A stretch of DNA of 64,000 nt from Candidatus Babelota bacterium (GTDB taxonomy: Bacteria > Babelota > Babeliae > Babelales > Vermiphilaceae). Under the pieces are notes generated by a model. It was given only the letters and a program-made list of their open reading frames with translations, had not been told where the DNA came from and made no database searches. The stretch is taken from assembly GCA_029262595.1 (NCBI GenBank), contig JAJCZB010000031.1, positions 28,365-92,364 on the forward strand, in the 5' to 3' direction. How positions within the stretch are numbered: position 1 is the stretch's first letter; the number at the start of each line of letters is the position of its first letter. The position numbers and the translations under genes were made by a program. Shown piece by piece: positions 48,997 to 56,649 of the stretch.

Positions 48997-50424
48997 TTAT
49001 GTTGAGATAATTTTTTTGATGCGCTCTTTGCTTTCATCTACGCCGAGCATGGTAATTAATTCATGGATTCCGGGGCCATTGATCTGCCCGGTAAGTGCCA
49101 AGCGCATAAACCAAAATAGTTGCTTGAGAGGGATGCCCAATTCTTTTGCTGCTTTTTTTACGTTATCTACGTTTTCAATGGTATCAAGATGATCAGAGAC
49201 TAATCGTACAATTTGTGGAACGTGCGCGCCATCAAGAGTTTGCTCAATGACATTTTTTGAAACGTCAGGGGCTTCAAAATAAAATTTAAGTGCTTCAATG
49301 GCATCTTTCAGTGTATATAAATCAGTCTTGATAATTTGAAGAAGCGCTTCAAGTTTTTTGCTATCAAGGGCGCCAACTTCAGGGTATGCAGTTTGCAAGA
49401 ATGGGCGCGCTGCTTTTTCAAGTTCGCTGGCGCTGAGGCGTTTGATCCACTCGTGATTCACCCATCGCAATTTATCAACGTCATATTTTATGTGGCCGGT
49501 GGAATGCGGGTGATCGAAATCAAGAGTGCTTGCGAGTTTGCTCAAGTCCATGATTTCATCTTCATATGATCCACCAATAATGGCTAAGTAGTTATTGATT
49601 GCCTGTGGCAGATACCCGGCGTCGCGCAAATCATGCAAAGAAAAGCCAAAGTCGCGTTTTGATAATTTCTTACCATTGATATTGCAGAGCATTGGCATAT
49701 GCCAGAAAATCGGAAGTTCTACGCCGAGTGCTAAATACATTGCTGCTTGTCCGGCAGTATTACTTTGATGGTCTTCACCGCGAAATACGTGCGAGATTTT
49801 CATGGTTACGTCATCGACAAAGTTAGAAAACATAAATGTAAATGATCCATTGGATCGAGTAAGCGGAAAATCAGAAAAATGTTTCATATCAAACGTAACA
49901 GTGCCACGCGCAAGATCATGAATTTCGATAGTTTGATTATGATCTAATTTAAATCGCCAGACAAATGGAGTGCCTTCAGCGATACGTTGTGCAATTTCTT
50001 GCTCAGAAAGATTAATGCAGGCGCGATCGTAGCGCGGGGGCTGCTTGAGCGCTCGCTGGCGCTCACGTTTCTTTTCGAGCTCTTCATCAGTGCAAAAACA
50101 TCGATATACACAATCTTTTTCAATTAATTCTTGAAGTTTTTCTTCATAGAGGGCCTGGCGCTCGGATTGAAAGTAAGGAGCATACGGGCCACCAGCTATT
50201 GGGCCTTCATTATATGAAAGCGAAAGCCACGCAAGATCTTCCATAATAATTTTTGCACCGGGATCAAAATTACGATTCGGATCGGTATCTTCAATACGTA
50301 ATACAAAGGTACCGTTTTTTTGCTCAGCAAATAAAAAGTTTAAGAGTGCGGTACGGCTGTTTCCAATATGCATTATGCCCGTTGGGGATGGGGCAAATCG
50401 AACGCGGGGCGTTGCAGTGCTCAT
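48997..50424 (-). CDS. gltX: Glutamyl-tRNA synthetase
   Basis: 475 residues. HIGH-type motif PTGIMHIGNSR near residues 13-23, KLSKR (KMSKS loop) in NGKKLSKRDFGFSL, the RIEDTDPNR motif and a zinc-region RCFCTDEEL. C-terminal anticodon-binding domain present. Charges tRNA-Glu; in genomes without glutaminyl-tRNA synthetase a non-discriminating form also charges tRNA-Gln, which cannot be told here. Confidence 0.95.
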   Translation of the reverse strand: MSTATPRVRFAPSPTGIMHIGNSRTALLNFLFAEQKNGTFVLRIEDTDPNRNFDPGAKIIMEDLAWLSLSYNEGPIAGGPYAPYFQSERQALYEEKLQELIEKDCVYRCFCTDEELEKKRERQRALKQPPRYDRACINLSEQEIAQRIAEGTPFVWRFKLDHNQTIEIHDLARGTVTFDMKHFSDFPLTRSNGSFTFMFSNFVDDVTMKISHVFRGEDHQSNTAGQAAMYLALGVELPIFWHMPMLCNINGKKLSKRDFGFSLHDLRDAGYLPQAINNYLAIIGGSYEDEIMDLSKLASTLDFDHPHSTGHIKYDVDKLRWVNHEWIKRLSASELEKAARPFLQTAYPEVGALDSKKLEALLQIIKTDLYTLKDAIEALKFYFEAPDVSKNVIEQTLDGAHVPQIVRLVSDHLDTIENVDNVKKAAKELGIPLKQLFWFMRLALTGQINGPGIHELITMLGVDESKERIKKIIST

Positions 50425-50556
50425 GAAGATCCTTTGTCGTTCGGTGGTCTGAAAATATATTGCAATCGGTATCTATTCTGTATACAGTGTACTCGATGCG
50501 CTTGGCAAGTCTAGTAAGCAGTTTTCAAGGGCATTATGAAGCAAAAAGGAGTAGTA

Positions 50557-50844
50557 ATGAATCGTAAATGTCTTCGGATCACGATGACAGCCACGTTTCC
50601 CGCCAATTTTCTCGTCAATTTTATTCAAAAGCAAGCCAAAAAGCTCGGGCTTGAGGGCACGGCTCAGCTTGTTGAAAGCGATGAGAAGAAAATCAAAATC
50701 GCGGTGTGCGGCCAAGGAGATACGCTCGATGATTTTATCGATGCGATTTATACCGGCACTAAAGGGTTTGAGTTGCATGAGCTTGAAGTTGAGCCCTTTT
50801 TAAAGGATAAGGAGTATCGCCAGGTATTTCGCGTTATTGAATAG
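50557..50844 (+). CDS. Acylphosphatase-like domain protein lacking catalytic residues
   Basis: 95 residues from ATG 50557 (AAAAGGAG upstream). NFIQKQAKKLGLEGTAQLVE and KIKIAVCGQGDTLDDFIDAI follow the acylphosphatase fold (A-x2-LGL-x-G ... G-x3-LDDF). The VQGVxFR loop is FPANFLVNF and the later Asn is absent, so the catalytic Arg and Asn are gone. Likely a binding variant; function unknown. Confidence 0.55.
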   Translation: MNRKCLRITMTATFPANFLVNFIQKQAKKLGLEGTAQLVESDEKKIKIAVCGQGDTLDDFIDAIYTGTKGFELHELEVEPFLKDKEYRQVFRVIE

Positions 50845-50905
50845 GAATTTCTTTATTAAGTAGAAATTGGTATAGTTCCTTCAATTCTTTAAAAAAAGGG
50901 ATCTG

Positions 50906-53113
50906 ATGAGCTATGCCAAATATATATCTGTACGTTCGATAACTATTTTTTTATCTGTGGTGTTTTGTTTAAATCTTCAAGGGGCATCCTCTGAATGGGG
51001 TCTTACTCTGCTCAAATCATATAAGGCATCGGATCGTGCCAAATTTCGTCCGGTATGCTGGGATAGTTTGGGAAGGTGCATTTTTTCAGGATGGGGTGAG
51101 AGTGGCAGTGATCTTGCAGTATTTGATGTGCATAATTCCGAGCCTCGCACCTTTCCTGCAGATGACTATACGATAAGTGGCATTGCCTATAAAAATAATG
51201 GGGCTTCCGGGCTGGCGACAACTTCGATAGATCCACTCGCAAGTGGTAAGTCGCGGGTTCGCTTATGGGATAGTGAGACGGGTACTTCTCAATTGCTTTC
51301 GTATCCCAATTTTAATTTAGAGCATGGAATAATAAGTCTTGAAGGTGATGCATATGCCATACTTCAAATGGGCCAAAAAGCCAATTTGATTCCGCCTGGG
51401 ATTTTGCATTATGTCACCCCTTACTCCCACGAGCAAACACCTATTCCTCAAATCATTTCTACCGATATTGCTCCTCTTCCTTCTGAAAAAGCATGCGTTG
51501 TTGGGGCGTTTACGCTTAATAGTACCGTTAATGGTATTCTCTACGATATTCCCGATATGAATCGGTTACGAGAGCTTCACTCTCATAAAGATAATTTTAT
51601 TACCACAAATATTCGTACTATCGATGACACTGTATTTGCTTTCGGGTGGCATGTTGTTCAGCATTCTTCAGGGCAAGTGTGTTATCCAAGTGTGAGCCAA
51701 TGGAGTGCTAATCAGACTATTGCAACTCGTGATGATCTAACGATGTTTACTAAAATGCACAATATGCCAATCTCATTTGATGTAAATAGTAGGTTTATTG
51801 CGGGGGGATTGGAAAATGGAACAGTGTTTATTTCAGATGTTTCTGCTGTTTCCAAACCAATTATTCAATTAAAAAATGTTTTTGGTAATCCTGCTCTATC
51901 TATCGCGTGGAATCCTGCGCAACCAAATCAATGTGCAATTGGGACGTGCGATGGGGTGTATGTTTTTCAAGTAACACCGCCAGCATTGCAGCAAAAAGCG
52001 CAACAATTTTCTGCCAGTGAATCTGCAGCACTAACTTCCAATGCCACTTATACATTGTCCCGCACCGCACAATACACGTACGATACAATTACTACGCCAC
52101 GTCCTTTGTGCTGGGCCAATGAAACATTGTTACTTACCGCTCAAGGCAAAACGGGAAGTCAGCTTGCTGGGATTATGTGTATGAATGACGCTGATTCTGA
52201 GTCATGGCCACAATTAGAGAGTGTGACTACCGGTGATCTTCCTATCACGGGAATAGCAACCAAAGACACTACAGTAGATGGCATTATGACGACCGCGTGT
52301 GATTGGTTTAATGGAGGCAAAAGTGAAGTGCGCTTGTGGAATAGAACGTCTTTTGCTTCTCGCGTAATATATTCAGATGCACAATATCTCAATGGTGGAG
52401 TTGTTTCAGGAGAAGGCAATCGTTGGATAGTTGTTCGCAAAACAGAAAATCCAGGAAAGGGAGCGGGGAGCCTTTATACCTTTGCGGGTGATACATTGCA
52501 ATGGGTCGCAAAGAATGGTGCCCCCTTTATGGTTTCGGGCTCTCGATTTTCAGGAGCGAGAGAATTGGCAATAGGGCTTTGGGATTTTACTAGCAAGAAG
52601 GTGGGATGTTTTTTTGATCCACACGCTAAAGGTATTTACGGCACCTTGTATGCTCCTGATGAAAACACATGGATCACCGAATTGAAAGTTGCAGCTCATT
52701 CAGTATACGGGTTTGGCGCGAGTGATTCTCTGTGCTTTTTCCATTGGGGATATGGGAAAAATATGGCTATAAAATATCCTCTACCTTTCTGCAATGCTGC
52801 GCCGCAGTGTTTTGATCTATCAGAGGATTATGTAGTGGGTGCCTGTGAGTCTCTTGAAACTGTGACTGAGTATGGGGACACTGCGTACCGCAGTACGGTC
52901 TTTGTTTGCAGCACAAAAAAGCTTGATGAGCCTCTTTGTAAAGTTGTTTTAAATGAGCGAGTCAGTACGCTTGCATGGAATCCTACCCGCAAAAATCAAT
53001 TTGCAGTAGCGTCAGATAAGGGCGTTTCCTTGTATTCGTTTTCAGAATCACAAAAAGAGAACCAATCCGCTCAAGACTTGAGGCAGATCTATCGTCAACT
53101 ATTTGCTTATTAA
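50906..53113 (+). CDS. Exported double beta-propeller protein (two family B modules)
   Basis: 735 residues after AAAGGGA. Signal peptide to about residue 28, then two homologous modules of about 350 residues. Both have a P-V/L-C-W opening, then ...G-S-x-L-A and S-x-V-R-L-W-(D/N) blocks (GKSRVRLWDSETG, GKSEVRLWNRTSF). Both close with AWNPAQPNQCAIGTCDGVYVF or AWNPTRKNQFAVASDKGVSLY. The pattern is WD40/YVTN-like six- to seven-blade propellers. First gene of a tandem array; unknown surface or secreted role. Confidence 0.8.
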   Translation: MSYAKYISVRSITIFLSVVFCLNLQGASSEWGLTLLKSYKASDRAKFRPVCWDSLGRCIFSGWGESGSDLAVFDVHNSEPRTFPADDYTISGIAYKNNGASGLATTSIDPLASGKSRVRLWDSETGTSQLLSYPNFNLEHGIISLEGDAYAILQMGQKANLIPPGILHYVTPYSHEQTPIPQIISTDIAPLPSEKACVVGAFTLNSTVNGILYDIPDMNRLRELHSHKDNFITTNIRTIDDTVFAFGWHVVQHSSGQVCYPSVSQWSANQTIATRDDLTMFTKMHNMPISFDVNSRFIAGGLENGTVFISDVSAVSKPIIQLKNVFGNPALSIAWNPAQPNQCAIGTCDGVYVFQVTPPALQQKAQQFSASESAALTSNATYTLSRTAQYTYDTITTPRPLCWANETLLLTAQGKTGSQLAGIMCMNDADSESWPQLESVTTGDLPITGIATKDTTVDGIMTTACDWFNGGKSEVRLWNRTSFASRVIYSDAQYLNGGVVSGEGNRWIVVRKTENPGKGAGSLYTFAGDTLQWVAKNGAPFMVSGSRFSGARELAIGLWDFTSKKVGCFFDPHAKGIYGTLYAPDENTWITELKVAAHSVYGFGASDSLCFFHWGYGKNMAIKYPLPFCNAAPQCFDLSEDYVVGACESLETVTEYGDTAYRSTVFVCSTKKLDEPLCKVVLNERVSTLAWNPTRKNQFAVASDKGVSLYSFSESQKENQSAQDLRQIYRQLFAY

Positions 53114-53135
53114 GATTATCTAAAAAGGCGTAAGC

Positions 53136-54230
53136 ATGAATAAACTATTTGCTTTGATAGTAGCGATGAATTGTTGTTTTTCATTGTCTGGATCATACAA
53201 GCTTGTCAAAGTTCACGAGATACCATCGAAAGCTACGACTAATAATGGATATCGACCTGTTGAATGGAGCGGTGATGGAGCAAGACTCTTTACCGCGTGG
53301 GGTGAGAATGGCACACAGCTTGGAGTAATTGATACACAAACGTGGAGTATTTCGACGTTTCAAGGAGGTGATCTTCCTATTATTAGTATTGCTTATAAAG
53401 AGGCATCTTCATTCGGCTTTATGACTATCGGAGCAAACATTGGGCCAACTGGTGGCACTCCCAGCGAGGTTCGTTTGTGGGATATTAACAAGCAAGAGTC
53501 CACCATACTTGTTTCAGGAAAGTGTGTTTTTCAACAAGCGCTAAGCGGACCAGAAGATATGTGGGTTGCAGTACTTATGCAGCCAGGTAGGATGCTTGGG
53601 CAAACAGGCTCACTCTATATTTTTGATTCTAAAACCTTGGTTTCTATTATTGCTATTCCCGAGGGCCCTAAAAATAGTTTTCGGCCGGTTCAGTGCGCAG
53701 CATGTATTCCCGGCTCAAATCAATGGGCAATGGCAATGTGGTATATAAATGAATCGGCTGTAGATAGTACGTTATTGGGGTATGTGGGCGATCCGTTTGC
53801 TCAGGGTTCGTTTTTGGATTTGAAAGCTGATTTTCCCACTCAAGAAGGGCAAGCAAACATATTTCTTAATAGTCTCACATATCAAAACGGTACGCTTTTG
53901 GGGTGGGCAGATCACTCTAAAGGCTTGCGTAATTCATGTCCGTGCCTTGTAGAGTGGAGTCAGATGAACGCCCCCGCGCGAGTAATCGATTTTGAACAAT
54001 TGTCAGACTCAAATTCTACAGCACTAGACGCAAATAATGAATATGTGATCTGTACGACATCCTATCCAAATAAATTAATACTACTTGACCGAAATTCACT
54101 CGATACGGTTCTTTGTGTTGAAGATGTTGGCGTTTCGCCCAAAGGGCTCGCATTCAATCCAGCAAAACCAAATCAATTTGCAGTGGGTATATTTGAGGGT
54201 GTTTCGATTTACGAAATAGTTAGGAGCTAA
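53136..54230 (+). CDS. Exported beta-propeller protein, family B
   Basis: 364 residues. Signal peptide (MNKLFALIVAMNCCFSLSG), a single module: YRPVEWSGDGARLFTAWGEN, PSEVRLWDINKQES and the closing AFNPAKPNQFAVGIFEGVSI. 22 bp after the preceding gene and directly abutting the next (TAA then ATG), so the array is an operon. No enzymatic motif visible. Confidence 0.8.
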   Translation: MNKLFALIVAMNCCFSLSGSYKLVKVHEIPSKATTNNGYRPVEWSGDGARLFTAWGENGTQLGVIDTQTWSISTFQGGDLPIISIAYKEASSFGFMTIGANIGPTGGTPSEVRLWDINKQESTILVSGKCVFQQALSGPEDMWVAVLMQPGRMLGQTGSLYIFDSKTLVSIIAIPEGPKNSFRPVQCAACIPGSNQWAMAMWYINESAVDSTLLGYVGDPFAQGSFLDLKADFPTQEGQANIFLNSLTYQNGTLLGWADHSKGLRNSCPCLVEWSQMNAPARVIDFEQLSDSNSTALDANNEYVICTTSYPNKLILLDRNSLDTVLCVEDVGVSPKGLAFNPAKPNQFAVGIFEGVSIYEIVRS

Positions 54231-55394
54231 ATGAAAAGAGTATTTTTTATTTTTATATCTTTGAGTTTGTGTACCGTATTTTTGCACGGATCATGGGAGC
54301 TCAAAAAAATTACAGAAATAAAAGCGCCTTCACAATATAAATATCGTGACGTCGCGTGGAATAAAGATGGCACACGGCTATTTGTTTCATGGGGGACTGA
54401 CGGCACTCAGCTTGGAATTATAGATATGAAAACTGGCGCAGTTTCTACCATTGAAGGTGGTACCTTTGGTATTTCACAGATCGAATATAAGGATGATTCG
54501 CCGATTGGGCTTATGACGATTTGTGGCAAAGGGATATATAGTCAGTCTGGAGCGAGTGAGATACGAAGCTGGAATGTTGCTCAAAAAACTTCACAATCTG
54601 TCGTTGCTGGGCAAGAGTTTGGGTTTCAAAGTCTCGCGAGTGGACCAAGCAATATGTGGGCTTGCGTAGCTGGAATGGTAAGGGGTGGTTCGCTAACGGC
54701 GTTATATATTTTGGATGGCGATTCTCTTGCCTCGATTATTCATTCGCCAGAAAGTTATAAATCTGCAATGTCTACTGCTTTTTGCCCTGATTCAACGCAA
54801 TGCGTAATGTCCTTTCTTTTGCCAAGAGAACAACAAGTTGGCGCATTGTACGATCCCATGGCGAAGGGATTTTATAAAACTGTCAAAGCGGATTATCCCG
54901 GTAAAGATGGATATCCAGCTTTATCGCTCTCTGCACTTAAATATAACAATGGCAGGTTATTAGGATGGGGATCCCATATTAGAAATCGAGACTCAGTGTG
55001 CCCAGCTATAGTGGAATGGGACTCATTAGAGACTCCGGGAAAAGTCTATGATTACTTGCAATTTCCCGGTGGTATGTGGACTCCAAGTTTTGATGTAAAT
55101 GATGCATTTGTAGTTGGTTCAACCCGTTGGGATAAGCAAGAGGGAATTTATTCCGTGACGTATAATAGCGTTTTTGTAATGCTCAGAAACGCGCTCGATA
55201 CGGTTGTTTGCTCAGAGAATTTTAAATCCAGTGCTACAGGAGTTGCACTGAATCCAGCTGTGCCAAATCAAGTTGCAATTAGTGATGCCGATGGTGTGTA
55301 TATCTACTCCATAATTGAAGATGAGCCTGAAGAGCGTCACCCGCAAGATCTTGAAGAGATTTATCGTAGGATGCATGGTTGGCCAAAAGCATAA
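54231..55394 (+). CDS. Exported beta-propeller protein, family B
   Basis: 387 residues. Signal peptide MKRVFFIFISLSLCTVFLHG, then YRDVAWNKDGTRLFVSWGTD, GASEIRSWNVAQKTSQ and the closing ALNPAVPNQVAISDADGVYI. Ends with HPQDLEEIYRRMHGWPKA, a tail similar to the QDLRQIYRQLFAY end of the double protein, perhaps a shared sorting or docking tail. Start abuts the preceding stop. Confidence 0.8.
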   Translation: MKRVFFIFISLSLCTVFLHGSWELKKITEIKAPSQYKYRDVAWNKDGTRLFVSWGTDGTQLGIIDMKTGAVSTIEGGTFGISQIEYKDDSPIGLMTICGKGIYSQSGASEIRSWNVAQKTSQSVVAGQEFGFQSLASGPSNMWACVAGMVRGGSLTALYILDGDSLASIIHSPESYKSAMSTAFCPDSTQCVMSFLLPREQQVGALYDPMAKGFYKTVKADYPGKDGYPALSLSALKYNNGRLLGWGSHIRNRDSVCPAIVEWDSLETPGKVYDYLQFPGGMWTPSFDVNDAFVVGSTRWDKQEGIYSVTYNSVFVMLRNALDTVVCSENFKSSATGVALNPAVPNQVAISDADGVYIYSIIEDEPEERHPQDLEEIYRRMHGWPKA

Positions 55395-55405
55395 AAGGGA
55401 TAAAA

Positions 55406-56530
55406 ATGAATCGTTTTTTATTGACTGTTTTTTCGTTTGTTTGTTTTGGATTGCAGGCTGAATGGAAGTTGCAATTGGATATGGAAATTCCATTGCCGCA
55501 TCTTTCGAGGTGGTATATTGCAATGCGGCCAATTTGCTGGAATTCCAATGGCAAAAAGCTCTATACGACAGTTGATACTCAGGCAACCTCTCTCGGGGTA
55601 GTAGATTTAGAACGAGGGCTAACTGCGATAGTTAAAGGGCCGAGATATCCGATTCTCTCCATCGCTTATAAGCATAGTGGGGCGCAAGGAATCGCAACCT
55701 GCGGCATGAGTATGGAAAATAAATCTGAATTCCGTCTGTGGAATGTTTCTGCAAAGACATCAGAAATTGTTTCGATATATCCTGAGGCAAAACAACTTAC
55801 AGGAGTCGCTAATGGTCCAGAAGATTTGTGGGGCGTTTTTGAATCTTCTTATGGTACACGTCCTCCAGGGCAAATGTATGTTTTTGATGGTAACAAGCAG
55901 TTATGGCATGATGTAGCTAAAGGGAATTGCTTATCTGGAGTTTGCTGGAATGAATATACCGGCGAATGCATTTTTGGGACTGGTGTGCTATTTTTCCCCC
56001 CGGGGGCTATTGCATATAACCCAACTACACATACATTGCGAACATTAACATGCCCTATTGCGCAGAAGCTAGTTAATCAATGGAACCTCAAGTGCGTGAA
56101 GGGCAGTAGCTTTGCTTTGGTTTCTACTTTTCCAGACGGAGGCACTAAACAATTCAACTATCTGGTGGAATGGGGTCCTCATCAGACAAATGGGGATGCG
56201 TACGAGCTAGGAGATTCTACTGCGTATAGCTTTGATATTAACGATTCATATGTTGTAAGTAGAGCTATGGGAGATTTTATGCATGGCGCCGGAACGATCA
56301 CCTTGTTTGATCGTAAGGATCTTATGAATGCGCTTTGTCGCGTTATTTTTAGTCCTAATGAAAAAGTTTCTTCTGCTGCTTTTAACCCACGAAATGAAAA
56401 GCAAATAGCAGTAGGGACTGACCAAGCGGTTTATATATATTCACTTGTATATACAAATGGGTCGGATGAAATGCCAACCAAAGAGAGCGGCGAAGCTATT
56501 TTCACTGTGCAAGATTGGCCACAACTATAA
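55406..56530 (+). CDS. Exported beta-propeller protein, family B
   Basis: 374 residues from ATG 55406. Signal peptide MNRFLLTVFSFVCFGLQA, then MRPICWNSNGKKLYTTVDTQ, KSEFRLWNVSAKTSE and the closing AFNPRNEKQIAVGTDQAVYI. An in-frame ATG at 55379 would overlap the previous gene and hide the signal. Last member of the array; 119 bp separate it from the BamA-like gene. Confidence 0.8.
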   Translation: MNRFLLTVFSFVCFGLQAEWKLQLDMEIPLPHLSRWYIAMRPICWNSNGKKLYTTVDTQATSLGVVDLERGLTAIVKGPRYPILSIAYKHSGAQGIATCGMSMENKSEFRLWNVSAKTSEIVSIYPEAKQLTGVANGPEDLWGVFESSYGTRPPGQMYVFDGNKQLWHDVAKGNCLSGVCWNEYTGECIFGTGVLFFPPGAIAYNPTTHTLRTLTCPIAQKLVNQWNLKCVKGSSFALVSTFPDGGTKQFNYLVEWGPHQTNGDAYELGDSTAYSFDINDSYVVSRAMGDFMHGAGTITLFDRKDLMNALCRVIFSPNEKVSSAAFNPRNEKQIAVGTDQAVYIYSLVYTNGSDEMPTKESGEAIFTVQDWPQL

Positions 56531-56649
56531 TGTGTTTTGGTTGTTACGTATAGAGTGAGCTTTTTGTATATGAACATGGTTTGCGGTGAAGATTCTGTTA
56601 CACTAGCATAATAAACTTCAGCACAAAATACTCTGCAGAATGATGACGC

